Shown here in pieces: positions 53,647 through 62,979 of a DNA stretch of 64,000 bases. The notes beneath the pieces are model-generated. The model was given only the letters and a program-made list of their open reading frames with translations. It made no database searches and was not told the DNA's origin. Position 1 is the stretch's first letter, and the number at the start of each line of letters is the position of its first letter. Origin of the DNA: Natribaculum breve (GTDB taxonomy: Archaea; Halobacteriota; Halobacteria; Halobacteriales; Natrialbaceae); contig NZ_CP095390.1 in NCBI RefSeq assembly GCF_023008585.1, positions 2,418,001-2,482,000 of the forward strand, in the 5' to 3' direction. The translations under genes and the position numbers were made by a program.

Positions 53647-54375
53647 ATGCGACTCGCACGACTCTCGACACCCGAGGGACCGGTGGCCGGACGGTACGAG
53701 GACGGCGTCGTCTACGCGTCCGACGGGCGGTACAAGGTGGGCGTCGACGGACGCCTGTTGCCCCCCTGCGAGCCGTCGGCGCTGTACTGCGTCGGCCGGA
53801 ACTACGCGGCGACCCTGGAGCAGATGGAGTACGAACGGCCCGAGGAGCCGGACTTCTTCGTCAAGCCGCCTACGTCACTGCTTGGACACGGACAGCCGAT
53901 TCCCTACCCCGCGTTCACCAACGAGTTGACCTACGCTGGCGAACTGGCGGCCGTGATCGACGAACGCTGTCGGAACGTCGCACCCGAGGACGTCCCAGAG
54001 GTCGTCCGGGGCTACACGATCATGAACGACGTCGACGCGCTCGACCAGCAGGGACGAACTGCACGAAAAGCCTTCGACGGATCGGGACCCCTCGGGCCGT
54101 GGATCGAAACCGACGTCGACCCCACGGAACTCGAGATGTGGACCGACGTGGCCGGCGAGCGCCGACAGGAGGCGAACACGGAACTGATGCTGTTCGATCC
54201 CTACGAGGTCGTCTCGTACCTCTCGCGGCGGTTCACGTTCCGGCCGGGCGACGTCGTCGCGTTCGGAAGCCCGGCGAATCCCGGACTGATCGAACCCGGC
54301 GACACGGTCGAGATCACCTACGAGGGCGTCGGCACGCTTCGAAATACCGTCGCGACCGACGACGCTCGAGCGTGA
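53647..54375 (+). CDS. Fumarylacetoacetate hydrolase family protein
   Basis: A 242-residue single FAH domain. Conserved motifs are Y-C-V-G-R-N-Y-A-A, then F-F-V-K-P-P-T-S-L, the metal-binding E-L-A-A-V-I-D-E region, G-Y-T-I-M-N-D-V-D and the final G-D-T-V-E-I-T-Y-E-G-V-G. Family members cleave or decarboxylate acylpyruvates and 2-hydroxy-hepta-diene-dioates. The substrate here is unknown. Confidence 0.9.
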   Translation: MRLARLSTPEGPVAGRYEDGVVYASDGRYKVGVDGRLLPPCEPSALYCVGRNYAATLEQMEYERPEEPDFFVKPPTSLLGHGQPIPYPAFTNELTYAGELAAVIDERCRNVAPEDVPEVVRGYTIMNDVDALDQQGRTARKAFDGSGPLGPWIETDVDPTELEMWTDVAGERRQEANTELMLFDPYEVVSYLSRRFTFRPGDVVAFGSPANPGLIEPGDTVEITYEGVGTLRNTVATDDARA

Positions 54376-54463
54376 GTTCCCGGTCCCGGTTCCCGACCGA
54401 GCGCGATCGCCGCCCGTCGTCCGCATAGAAAGGCACTTTCCCGCCCGCCCGCTTCACTCGAGC

Positions 54464-54976
54464 GTGAGCACCGACGCCCCCCGCCGCGTCGAAGTCTACC
54501 CCGGCCGCGAGGCGGTCGTCGAGTTCGATCCCGACCTCACCTTCGAGTGCGTCGAGGACTGCACGTGGTGTTGTCACCACGGCGTCTTGCTGTACGACGA
54601 AGACCTGATCGAACTCGCCAGGCGAGCGAACCTCGCGGAGACGACGACGGACTTCCGCGGCGAGAAGTTCGTCCGCCGCGAGCAGAAAGATCGCGAGGGA
54701 CACGTCGCCGACGACGGCCACGCCTGTGCCTTCCTGCGCGAGGACGGCCTCTGTTCGCTGCACCTCGAGGAAGACTGGAAGCCGACTCGCTGTTCTGTCT
54801 TCCCGCTCGGCGTCCGCCTCGAGGACGGCGACCTCCACGTCGACGTTCGCGACTCGGCCCACGACCACTGCGAGGGACTCGGAGTGAGCGACCGGCGCGT
54901 GATCGACAACCTCGACGCCTTCCTCCCCGAACTCCTGTGGGAACTCGAGAATCCGGACTCCGACCGAGCGCTGTAG
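54464..54976 (+). CDS. YkgJ-family cysteine cluster protein
   Basis: A 170-residue protein starting at GTG 54464. The cysteine cluster C-V-E-D-C-T-W-C-C-H-H, then A-C-A-F-L-R-E-D-G-L-C-S-L-H and P-T-R-C-S-V-F-P-L is the YkgJ/zinc- or iron-cluster signature. Such proteins are probably small metal-binding proteins of unknown role. Its end is 3 bp from the convergent SDR gene. Confidence 0.85.
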   Translation: MSTDAPRRVEVYPGREAVVEFDPDLTFECVEDCTWCCHHGVLLYDEDLIELARRANLAETTTDFRGEKFVRREQKDREGHVADDGHACAFLREDGLCSLHLEEDWKPTRCSVFPLGVRLEDGDLHVDVRDSAHDHCEGLGVSDRRVIDNLDAFLPELLWELENPDSDRAL

Positions 54977-54979
54977 ACG

Positions 54980-55678
54980 TCAGCGCGTCGCCTGTTTCCA
55001 CTCCCGGAGGCCGACGATCTCGCCGTCGATCGCCTCCGGGTCGGCTGCCGTCGCCGCCCAGACGAACATCTCCGCGATCGACTCGGGATCGCGACCCGTC
55101 CCGCCCGTGAGGTCGGTCGCGACCTGTCCCGGCTCGAGACAGCCCACGACGTAGTCGGTGTCGGCGGCGAAGGCTCGAGCGACGGCCTCCGCGCCGGCTT
55201 TCGAGACGGCGTAGGAGCCGTAGCCCGGCTTCGCGTTCCGGGCGATCGCACCCGTCGGGACCAGGACGCGGCCCCCCTCGTTCAGGTGCGGGAGCGCTTC
55301 CGCGATCGTCGCGAAGACGCCACGACCGTTCGTCCGCCACGCGTCGTCGAACGCGGCGTACGACTCGCCGTCGATCGGCGTCTCACCCGGGTCGCCGTGG
55401 TAGACGCCCGCGGCCGCGACGACGACGTCGATGCCGCCCGCGTCGCCGACGCGGGAGGCGGTCTCCATCAGTCGTTCGACGTCGAACTCGTCGCGGACGT
55501 CCGTCCTGACGCCCGTGACCGTCGCACCCGACGCCTCGAGGTCGTCGACCGCCTCCTCGAGGGCGGCGGTATCTCGAGCACCGAGGACGACCGCTGCACC
55601 CTCCGTGGCGAACGCGTCGGCGACCGCACGTCCGATGCCGCCCGTTCCGCCGGTTACCACGACTGTCGTCTCGTCCAT
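54980..55678 (-). CDS. Short-chain dehydrogenase/reductase
   Basis: A 232-residue NAD(P)-dependent oxidoreductase from the ATG at 55678. The nucleotide motif is V-T-G-G-T-G-G-I-G-R, the active-site segment is Y-A-V-S-K-A-G, with N-G-R-G-V-F-A upstream. The Ser of the catalytic triad is not clearly where expected (the region reads V-P-T-G-A-I-A-R-N), so Thr may serve. It lies upstream of the carotenoid cluster but divergently. Confidence 0.88.
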   Translation of the reverse strand: MDETTVVVTGGTGGIGRAVADAFATEGAAVVLGARDTAALEEAVDDLEASGATVTGVRTDVRDEFDVERLMETASRVGDAGGIDVVVAAAGVYHGDPGETPIDGESYAAFDDAWRTNGRGVFATIAEALPHLNEGGRVLVPTGAIARNAKPGYGSYAVSKAGAEAVARAFAADTDYVVGCLEPGQVATDLTGGTGRDPESIAEMFVWAATAADPEAIDGEIVGLREWKQATR

Positions 55679-55780
55679 ACCCCCCGTACGGTCTCGAGCG
55701 ACAGGAACCCACCGGAAATGTCCGGAAACCCTACGTAGTGAAGACGTACGTTTATCAACGAGCCGATACTCCATTCCGGT

Positions 55781-57262
55781 ATGGAATCGCTGGACGGTGC
55801 GTCGATCGTCGTGATCGGCGGCGGTGTCGGAGGACTCTCGACCGCCTGTTACCTCGCCGACGCAGGGGCCGACGTGCACGTGATCGAGAAAAACGAGCAA
55901 CTCGGCGGCCGGGCGTCGACGCTCGAGGCGGAGGGCTTTCGCTTCGACATGGGGCCGTCGTGGTACCTCATGCCCGACGTCTTCGAGCGCTTCTTCGGCG
56001 ACTTCGACCGGACGCCCTCCGACTACTACGAACTGACCCACCTCGATCCCCACTACCGGATCTTCTTCAAGGACGGCGACCAGGTGGACGTCACGGCCGA
56101 CCTCGAGCGGACGAAGCGCATCTTCGAGTCCTACGAGGGGGGCGCGGGCGAGGCTCTAGAGCGCTATCTGTCGAAGTCCCGGGAGAACTACGAGGTGGGG
56201 ATGAAACACTTCGTCTACGAGGACCGCGAGCGGCTGCGCGACTACCTCGACCTCGACGTGGCGCGACAGGCGCGCGGTCTCTCGCTTCTGGGATCGATGC
56301 AGGATCACGTCGAGAACTACTTCGAGCACCCGAAGCTCCAGCAGATCATGCAGTACACGCTGGTGTTTCTCGGTGGCTCGCCGAAGAACACGCCGGCGCT
56401 GTACAACCTGATGAGCCACGTCGACTTCAACCTCGGCGTCTGGTACCCCGAGGACGGTCTCGGCGGCGTGATCGACGGCATCGCCGACCTCGGCCGGGAG
56501 CTGGGGGTCACCTACGAGACGAACCGGCCGGCGACGGCCATCAAGGGACGCGAGGGGGCGTTCAAAGTCGAGACGCCAGACGGCCCGCTCACGGCCGATC
56601 TCGTGGTGAGCAACGCCGACTACGCCCACACCGAACAGGACCTGCTCTCGCCCGAACGGCGCGGATACGACGCCGACTACTGGGAGTCGCGAACCTACGC
56701 GCCGTCGGCGTTCCTGCTCTACCTCGGCGTCTCCGGCGACGTACCGGAACTCGCCCACCACACCCTCGTTCTCCCGACGGACTGGGAGGAACACTTCGAT
56801 CAGATCTTCGAGGACCCACAGTGGCCGGACGACCCGGCCTACTACTGCTGTGTCCCCTCCGAGACCGACGACAGCGTCGCGCCCGCCGGCCACAGCAACC
56901 TGTTCGTCCTCGTCCCGATCGCCCCCGGCCTCGAGGACACGCCCGAACTTCGCAGCCGGTACCGCGACCTGATCCTCGAGGACGTCGCCGAGCACACGGG
57001 CACCGACCTGCGCGATCGGATCGTCTTCGAGGAGAGCTTCTGCGTCGAGGACTTCGCCGACCGGTACAACAGTTTCAAGGGGACGGCCCTGGGAATGGCT
57101 CACACGCTCCGACAGACCGCCCTGTTTCGCCCGCCCCACCGTTCGAAGGAAGTCGACGGCCTCTACTTCGCCGGCTCGTACACCACGCCGGGCATCGGCG
57201 TTCCGATGTGTCTCATCAGCGGCGAACTGACCGCGGAGAAGGTGTTCGAAGATCACGGATGA
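55781..57262 (+). CDS. crtD: Carotenoid 3,4-desaturase (phytoene desaturase family)
   Basis: A 493-residue flavoprotein. The N-terminal FAD motif is V-I-G-G-G-V-G-G-L-S-T-A-C-Y-L, followed by E-K-N-E-Q-L-G-G-R-A-S. The C-terminal motif is Y-F-A-G-S-Y-T-T-P-G-I-G-V-P-M. It belongs to the CrtI/CrtD family and, from its place before lyeJ and cruF, is the desaturase of bacterioruberin synthesis rather than the phytoene desaturase itself. A G-T-T-T-A-T-C box 30 bp before the ATG looks like its promoter. Confidence 0.92.
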   Translation: MESLDGASIVVIGGGVGGLSTACYLADAGADVHVIEKNEQLGGRASTLEAEGFRFDMGPSWYLMPDVFERFFGDFDRTPSDYYELTHLDPHYRIFFKDGDQVDVTADLERTKRIFESYEGGAGEALERYLSKSRENYEVGMKHFVYEDRERLRDYLDLDVARQARGLSLLGSMQDHVENYFEHPKLQQIMQYTLVFLGGSPKNTPALYNLMSHVDFNLGVWYPEDGLGGVIDGIADLGRELGVTYETNRPATAIKGREGAFKVETPDGPLTADLVVSNADYAHTEQDLLSPERRGYDADYWESRTYAPSAFLLYLGVSGDVPELAHHTLVLPTDWEEHFDQIFEDPQWPDDPAYYCCVPSETDDSVAPAGHSNLFVLVPIAPGLEDTPELRSRYRDLILEDVAEHTGTDLRDRIVFEESFCVEDFADRYNSFKGTALGMAHTLRQTALFRPPHRSKEVDGLYFAGSYTTPGIGVPMCLISGELTAEKVFEDHG

Positions 57263-57281
57263 TCGTCCGAGGTGCGTACGC

Positions 57282-58154
57282 GTGACCGACAACCGAACCG
57301 CTCGAGCAGACGCCGGGACCGTCGACAGGCTCTCGTACCTGCTGACGCTCTCGCGGCCGCGATTCTGGCTCTACCTCGCGGGACCGGTGCTCGTGGGGGT
57401 CGCCTACGCGGCCGGGGACGTCGGGGACCTGTTCGCACCCGCCGCGATCGTCCTGTTCGCGTACTTCCTCTTGCCGGCGAACGTCTTCCTCTACGGCATC
57501 AACGACGTCTACGACCGGGAGATCGACGCCGAGAACCCCAAGAAGGAAGGGCGAGAAGCACGCTACGAGGGACAGTCGTTCGTCCCCGTCGCCGTCGGGC
57601 TGACCGCGGTGGTGCCACTCGCGTTCTTTCCGATCGTCCCCGCCGAGGCGTGGCCGTGGCTCGCGGCGTTTCTCGTCCTCGGCGCGGCCTACAGCGCGCC
57701 GCCGCTTCGACTCAAGACGACGCCCCCGCTTGACTCGCTCTCCAACGGGCTGTACGTGACCCCCGGTGCGGCCGCCTACGCCGCCGTCGCCGGCAGTCAG
57801 CCGCCCACGCTCGCCGTCGCGGGCGGATGGCTCTGGGCGATGGCGATGCACACCTTCTCCGCGATTCCGGACATCGAGCCGGACCGCGAGGCGGGGATCC
57901 GGACCACCGCGACCGTCCTCGGACTGCGACGGAGCTACGCCTACTGTGCAGCCTGCTGGCTCGCCGCCGCGGCCGCGTTCGCCGCGCTCGACGTTCGACT
58001 CGGGGCGCTCGTGCTCGTCTACCCCGCGCTCGTCGCCGGCGTCGCGACCTCGAGTATCGCCGTCTCCCGTGCGTACTGGTGGTTCCCCGTGATCAACACC
58101 GTCGTCGGCGCGGCGCTGACGATGGGCGGACTCTGGAGGCTGCTGTATGGATAA
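57282..58154 (+). CDS. lyeJ: Lycopene elongase/hydratase (UbiA-type prenyltransferase)
   Basis: A 290-residue membrane protein starting at GTG 57282. Two Asp-rich motifs of UbiA prenyltransferases are seen: I-N-D-V-Y-D-R-E-I-D and D-I-E-P-D-R-E. About eight hydrophobic helices. In haloarchaea this enzyme adds the C5 units to lycopene to make the C50 skeleton. It is 19 bp after crtD and overlaps cruF by eight bases. Confidence 0.92.
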   Translation: MTDNRTARADAGTVDRLSYLLTLSRPRFWLYLAGPVLVGVAYAAGDVGDLFAPAAIVLFAYFLLPANVFLYGINDVYDREIDAENPKKEGREARYEGQSFVPVAVGLTAVVPLAFFPIVPAEAWPWLAAFLVLGAAYSAPPLRLKTTPPLDSLSNGLYVTPGAAAYAAVAGSQPPTLAVAGGWLWAMAMHTFSAIPDIEPDREAGIRTTATVLGLRRSYAYCAACWLAAAAAFAALDVRLGALVLVYPALVAGVATSSIAVSRAYWWFPVINTVVGAALTMGGLWRLLYG

Positions 58155-59013
58155 CGCGACGTCGGTCCGCGAGACGACGCGAACGGACGTCGAGCGACGG
58201 CTCGAGGCGGCGATCCGGGACAACCGGTTTACGATCGCCGTCGTCTTCCCCGTCGTCGGCGCGACGCTGCTCGTCGCGAGCGCCGAGGGCCTGCTCCCGG
58301 AACCGCTCTCGTACAACCCGCTTTTGATCCTGTTCGGGACGCTCGTGATGCGTTCACCGCTGGTCGTCGGACTCCTTCCGCGGATCGGCCGGTGGGCGGT
58401 CGGCTGTCTCGGCGTTCTCGTCGCCTACACGTACCTGATCGAGGCGGTCGGCGTCGACACGGGCTGGCCCTACGGCGCGTTCGAGTACACGATCCAACTC
58501 GGGCCGATGCTGTTCGGCGAGATCCCGCTCGCGTTGCCGCTGTTTTTCGTCCCGCTGGTGCTCAACGCCTACCTGCTGACGCTGCTGGTGCTCCGCGGGT
58601 GGGCCGACAACGTCGCCGCACGGCTGGGAACCGCCATCGCCACCGTCGTCGCGATCGACCTCGTGCTCGATCCCGCGGCCGTCGCGATCGGCTTCTGGGC
58701 GTACCTCCCGCCGGGCGCGTACTACGGCGTGCCGGCGTCGAACTACGCCGGCTGGCTCGTCTCGGGGACCGTCGCCGTCGTCCTCGTCGACCTCGCGTTC
58801 GACCGGACGGCCCTGCTCGAGCGCGTCCACTCCTGCGAGTTCGTCCTCGACGATTTGGTGAGTTTCGTCCTGCTGTGGGGGACGATCAACGTCCTCTACG
58901 GCAACTGGATCGCGGCGGCGATCGCCGGCGCGTTCTGCGTCGGATTGCTCGGGACGGGCCGGTACGACCGGGAGATGCTCCGGACCGTCGTGCCGTCCGT
59001 GGCGAGCCGGTAG
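58147..59013 (+). CDS. cruF: Bisanhydrobacterioruberin hydratase
   Basis: A 288-residue polytopic membrane protein of the CruF family, with G-W-P-Y-G-A-F-E-Y-T and P-P-G-A-Y-Y-G-V-P-A-S-N-Y-A-G-W-L-V as conserved segments. It hydrates the terminal groups to give bacterioruberin. It ends 5 bp from the convergent crtB gene. Confidence 0.92.
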   Translation: MDNATSVRETTRTDVERRLEAAIRDNRFTIAVVFPVVGATLLVASAEGLLPEPLSYNPLLILFGTLVMRSPLVVGLLPRIGRWAVGCLGVLVAYTYLIEAVGVDTGWPYGAFEYTIQLGPMLFGEIPLALPLFFVPLVLNAYLLTLLVLRGWADNVAARLGTAIATVVAIDLVLDPAAVAIGFWAYLPPGAYYGVPASNYAGWLVSGTVAVVLVDLAFDRTALLERVHSCEFVLDDLVSFVLLWGTINVLYGNWIAAAIAGAFCVGLLGTGRYDREMLRTVVPSVASR

Positions 59014-59018
59014 AAACG

Positions 59019-59969
59019 TTATCGCGTCGGGACGCGCTCGCCGGGTCCCGGTCCAGGGTGGCCGGTCTCGAGGGCGGGCACCGCGGAGACGCGCTGGAAC
59101 ACCGCCTCGGGGTCGCGGTTCCAGTGCCAGTGCCAGCGGGTCTTCGCGACACACCACAGCTTCCGCGTCGTCGACAGCGACGGCTCCTCGGTGAGCACGT
59201 CGTAGCCCTGTGCCCGGATCAGGCGGTGGTGTTCGGCGTAGAGGACGGCGGCGAGCAACACCGGGAGCTGACAGTCCTCGGGAAGGTAGCGAATGCCGGC
59301 GACGCCCTCCCGATAGAGGTCCTCCGTGCGCCTGAGTTCGTCGGCCATCGCCCTCGCGAACGATTCGGACATCTCGAGGTTCTCGATCTGTTCCTCGGCG
59401 ACGCCGTGGCTCCGCAAGGTCTCCCGTGGAATGTAGATCCGATCGCGGTCGACGACGTCCTCGCGGACGTCCCGCAGGAAGTTCGTCATCTGGAAGGCCT
59501 CGCCGAGTTTGACGGCGTGAGGAAGCGCCGTCTCCGGATCGTCGGGTTCCATGATCGCGGTCATCATCACGCCGACGGCGGCGGCCGACCCGCGCATGTA
59601 CGCCTCGAGGTCCTCGTAGGTCTCGTACCGACTCGTGTCGATGTCGGTCTTCATCGCGTCGACGAACTCGTCGACTTCCTCGTCTGCGATGCCGTAGCGC
59701 TCCCGGAGGTCCTGGAACGCGACGAGGACCGGGTCGTCGGGTTCGACCTCGCCGAGTGCCTGTGCCCGAAGCTCCTCGAGGCGGGCGGCCTGCTCGTCGG
59801 GCGGGACGTCGGCCGCGTCGTCGACGACCTCGTCGGCGATGCGAAAGAACGCGTACAGCACGTGCGTCGCGTGCCGAACGCGCCGCGGGAGGAATCGCGT
59901 CGCGAGGTAGAACGTCTTCCCGGTGCGCTTCTGTATCTCCTTCCCAGCCTCGATGTGTTCCTGTTGCAT
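59019..59969 (-). CDS. crtB: Phytoene synthase
   Basis: A 316-residue squalene/phytoene-synthase-type enzyme from the ATG at 59969; a GTG at 59975 adds two residues. The first Asp-rich motif is F-F-R-I-A-D-E-V-V-D-D and the second is N-F-L-R-D-V-R-E-D-V. It condenses two geranylgeranyl diphosphates to phytoene, the first committed step of carotenoid synthesis. A T-A-C-T-T-A-T-C box about 40 bases upstream is a likely promoter, so it need not depend on the P450 gene behind it. Confidence 0.95.
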   Translation of the reverse strand: MQQEHIEAGKEIQKRTGKTFYLATRFLPRRVRHATHVLYAFFRIADEVVDDAADVPPDEQAARLEELRAQALGEVEPDDPVLVAFQDLRERYGIADEEVDEFVDAMKTDIDTSRYETYEDLEAYMRGSAAAVGVMMTAIMEPDDPETALPHAVKLGEAFQMTNFLRDVREDVVDRDRIYIPRETLRSHGVAEEQIENLEMSESFARAMADELRRTEDLYREGVAGIRYLPEDCQLPVLLAAVLYAEHHRLIRAQGYDVLTEEPSLSTTRKLWCVAKTRWHWHWNRDPEAVFQRVSAVPALETGHPGPGPGERVPTR

Positions 59970-60123
59970 TCTCACTTTTTTCCAGCCCAGCCTGGCAACG
60001 ATACGATAAGTACTGTTGGACAGATGAGTACAAAAGAGCTAGCCCTCACCAGGCAGGTTTTCGCGAGACGGCGGGTAGAAAGGAAAGAATATCTCGGATC
60101 GACGAACGGTCGGGAGACGACAG

Positions 60124-61470
60124 TTAGCGACGGTGGACGGTCATCGGAATCTCGTGTTTCGGCCGTGCGGTGATCGTCGCCATCAGGTCGAGGTCCGTTC
60201 CGGGAACGAGTTCGAGGTGGTACTGCTGGTAGAGGGTCGCGAGGATGAGTCGCGCCTCGAGCATCGCGAAGCGGTCGCCGATACAGCGGCGGGGGCCGGC
60301 CGCGAAGGGGAAGTACGCGAGTTTCGGGATCGACGACTCGAGGTCGTCGTCCCATCGTTCGGGGCGGAACGCGAGCGGGTCGTCGTACCAGCGCGGGTCG
60401 CGGTGGACGACCCACTGGTGCATCCGGATCGTCGCACCCGCCGGGATCTCGTAGCCGCCGATGATGTCCGGTTTGACGGGTTCGCGGACGATCCCCGGCA
60501 CCGGCGGGTACAGCCGCATCGACTCCTTGACGACCTGCTCGGTGTAGGTCAGCTCAGAGAGGTCCTCCATCGTCGGCGTCGCGCCGCCGAGGACGTCCTC
60601 GAGTTCGGCGACGAGTTTCCGTTCGACCTCGGGGTGCTGTGAGAGGAGATACGCCGTCAGCGTCAGCGAGAGGGCCGTCGTCTCGTGGCCCGCGAGCAAA
60701 AGCGTCACCACCTCGTCGCGGATCTGCTCGTCCGAGAGCCGGTTGCCGTTGTCGTCTGTCACCTCGAGCAGTTTCGAGATGACGTCCTGGTCGGTCGGGT
60801 TCTTCCGGCGCTGGTCGATCAGTTCGTAGACGACGGCGTCGAGTCGCTCCCGGGCGCGGTCGATCCGTCTGCGCGAGGGGGTGGGAACGGCCGGCGGGAG
60901 GACGAAGTGCGAGAGGCTCTCCGAGGCGACCATGAACTCCTCGAGTGCGTCGCCGACGGCGTCGACGTACCCGTCGATGTCGACGCCGAAGAGGGCGCGG
61001 GCGACGATCTTCAGCGTCACCTCCATCATGTCCTCGTGGATCAGACGGGTCTCACCGTCCTCCCACGTCTCGAGGGCCTCTTCGGTGAAGTCGGTCATCA
61101 TCGAGGCGTAGCTCCGGATGCGATCGGGGTGGAACGCGGGCTGGAGGAGGTGACGGTTCCGACGCCAGACTGCGCCCTCGCTGTTCAGGATCCCCTCGCC
61201 CGTGATGGGCCCGAGGACCTTCTGGAAGTTGTCGCCTTTGACGTAGTTCTCGTTGTTCTGGACGAGGACCTGTTCGATGTACTCGGGGTGGTTGAGCTGG
61301 TAGACCGGCCCGCCGGGGTCCTCCCAGTAGGCGATGTCGCCGTACTCGCGGGCCGTCCGCGTCATGAAGCCGTAGGGATCGCGGAGGAAGGCAAGCTGGT
61401 TGCCGAGAACGGGCAATCCGTCGGGTCCCGGCGGCGTTTCGCCGGTCGTCGGAGGCGTGTCGCTACTCAT
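60124..61470 (-). CDS. Cytochrome P450
   Basis: A 448-residue protein from the ATG at 61470. The heme loop is F-A-A-G-P-R-R-C-I-G, the oxygen-activating I-helix is L-A-G-H-E-T-T-A, and the E-x-x-R motif is in K-E-S-M-R-L-Y-P. All are intact, and no membrane anchor is seen, so it is a soluble P450 needing a ferredoxin-type partner. It lies 148 bp upstream of crtB on the same strand and divergent from the bat gene, which hints that it modifies a carotenoid or another isoprenoid. The substrate is unknown. Confidence 0.93.
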   Translation of the reverse strand: MSSDTPPTTGETPPGPDGLPVLGNQLAFLRDPYGFMTRTAREYGDIAYWEDPGGPVYQLNHPEYIEQVLVQNNENYVKGDNFQKVLGPITGEGILNSEGAVWRRNRHLLQPAFHPDRIRSYASMMTDFTEEALETWEDGETRLIHEDMMEVTLKIVARALFGVDIDGYVDAVGDALEEFMVASESLSHFVLPPAVPTPSRRRIDRARERLDAVVYELIDQRRKNPTDQDVISKLLEVTDDNGNRLSDEQIRDEVVTLLLAGHETTALSLTLTAYLLSQHPEVERKLVAELEDVLGGATPTMEDLSELTYTEQVVKESMRLYPPVPGIVREPVKPDIIGGYEIPAGATIRMHQWVVHRDPRWYDDPLAFRPERWDDDLESSIPKLAYFPFAAGPRRCIGDRFAMLEARLILATLYQQYHLELVPGTDLDLMATITARPKHEIPMTVHRR

Positions 61471-61645
61471 CGGTACCGTATCGAACGAACGCGACCCCAC
61501 TATCTCTGTATCCGAGTATCCTAGGTGGTTTTAAAAGTTCACGTCGTAGCCTCGCTGTGTACAGCACCGAGCGCTCTTCTCGAACGGTCCCGAATCGGTC
61601 GAAACGGCCACTCCAGCACGGGAACGGGTCGACGGTACGGGGTCG

Positions 61646-62305
61646 ATGAGATACGCGACGATCGTCCTGACGTGGGACGACCAGCCGGTCCATCCCCTCG
61701 ACGACGTCTTCGCCCGCAGCGACGCGATCAGCGTCGAGGCGATCCGGTACGTGAGTCCGGCCTACGAGGGCCGGTACGTCGAACTGCTCGAGCTCGCCGG
61801 CGACCTCGAGTCGGCGCGGACGCTCCTCGCCGACGCGCCCGGCGTCATCGAGTACGACGTCGCCGGCGACGGCGGACGGGGCGTCGCCTACGTGCAGTGT
61901 CGTACGGCCGGCCTCGTCGACGACCTGCTCGCGATCCTCCGGGAACACGAGATCGTCCTCGAGTGGCCGATGTCCTCCGTCGACGACCCCGACGCCCGCG
62001 GGCTCAAGCTCACGGTGGTCGGCACGAGCCAGGCGATCCAGCGCGCCGCCGCCGACCTGCCAGACGGGATCGACCTCGCTCTCGAACGGCTCGGCGAGTA
62101 CGAACCGACCGCCGGCCAGCTCTCGGGGCTGCTGACCGAACGACAGCAGGAACTGCTCGAGGTCGCGGTTCGCGAGGGCTACTACGAGGTGCCACGGGAG
62201 ACGACCCACCGCGAACTCGCCGAGCGACTCGAAATCGCGCCGGGGACGGTCAGCGAGCACCTCCAGCGGATCGAGGCGAAGCTGATCGGGGCCGCCCTCG
62301 AGTGA
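61646..62305 (+). CDS. Bat-type helix-turn-helix regulator (HTH_10)
   Basis: A 219-residue protein. The C-terminal 55 residues hold the bacterio-opsin-activator HTH: L-T-E-R-Q-Q-E-L-L-E-V-A-V-R-E-G-Y-Y, then R-E-L-A-E-R-L-E-I-A-P-G-T-V-S-E-H-L. The N-terminal 160 residues are a Bat-associated sensor-like region, without PAS or GAF motifs that I can see. Bat regulates bacterio-opsin and carotenoid genes in Halobacterium, so control of the neighbouring P450 and carotenoid genes is a reasonable inference. Confidence 0.88.
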   Translation: MRYATIVLTWDDQPVHPLDDVFARSDAISVEAIRYVSPAYEGRYVELLELAGDLESARTLLADAPGVIEYDVAGDGGRGVAYVQCRTAGLVDDLLAILREHEIVLEWPMSSVDDPDARGLKLTVVGTSQAIQRAAADLPDGIDLALERLGEYEPTAGQLSGLLTERQQELLEVAVREGYYEVPRETTHRELAERLEIAPGTVSEHLQRIEAKLIGAALE

Positions 62306-62413
62306 GACTGCCGGACGACACGGTGCAGCCGTCGATCGCACTCGAGACGCCGTCGTCGCTGCCGACAGCCGTCGAGACGCGATCGAGTATTCGCTGGCTG
62401 TTGTCTGGTAGTA
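62306..62413 (+). repeat. Possible diverged relative of the family A element
   Basis: The ends G-A-C-T-G-C-C-G-G-A-C and G-T-C-T-G-G-T-A-G-T-A resemble the family A termini. The stretch is 108 bp and flanked by TGA on both sides (62303-62305, which is also the bat stop, and 62414-62416). The interior differs and has an ACAGCC/GGCTGT stem. It is weaker evidence than the three 78-bp copies. Confidence 0.35.
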
Positions 62414-62460
62414 TGAGGGGGCCGTAGCCGGTCGTTCCGTTCGATCCAGCGCGCCGTCGC

Positions 62461-62979
62461 TCACTCGAACAGCTCGCCGTGTCGCTCGGCCAGGTTCGTG
62501 TACGCGCCGGAGGAGTACTCCTCGAAGATCGCGTCCGGATCGATCGTCGTCTCCGAAAGCGGCGTGACCGACGCCGGGACACCCCTGACGAACGAGCGTG
62601 GCGGGATGTCGTACTCTTCGGGCACGGTCGTTCCCGAGGCGACGATGCTGCCCTCGCCGACGTGGACGCCGGAGTTGAGCGTCGCGTTGAAGCCGATCAG
62701 CGACTCGTCCTCGACGACGGCGTCGTTGAGGATCGCACCGTGACCACACATCACGTGCTCGCCGAGCGTCGAGGCGTGCAACGTCGCGTTGTCCCCGACG
62801 TGTGCGGATCGGCCGACGACGACGGAGCCGACGTCGCCGCGACAGACCACGCCCGGCCAGATGCTCGCGTTCGCCTCGACGCTGACCGAGCCGACCAGCG
62901 TGGCCTCGCGACTGACGTGTGCCTCGTCGTGGATCGACGGCGTCGTACCCTCGAACTCGTACGTTCTTCGATCGGTCAT
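62461..62979 (-). CDS. Gamma carbonic anhydrase-like protein
   Basis: A 172-residue left-handed beta-helix protein from the ATG at 62979, with hexapeptide repeats such as A-S-I-W-P-G-V-V-C-R-G-D-V. Zinc-ligand type His residues occur in A-H-V-G-D-N-A-T-L-H and M-C-G-H-G-A-I-L. It may hydrate CO2 or act as a related acyl-type scaffold; enzymatic activity is not proven. The frame before the ATG has no haloarchaeal codon bias, which supports this start. Confidence 0.85.
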   Translation of the reverse strand: MTDRRTYEFEGTTPSIHDEAHVSREATLVGSVSVEANASIWPGVVCRGDVGSVVVGRSAHVGDNATLHASTLGEHVMCGHGAILNDAVVEDESLIGFNATLNSGVHVGEGSIVASGTTVPEEYDIPPRSFVRGVPASVTPLSETTIDPDAIFEEYSSGAYTNLAERHGELFE

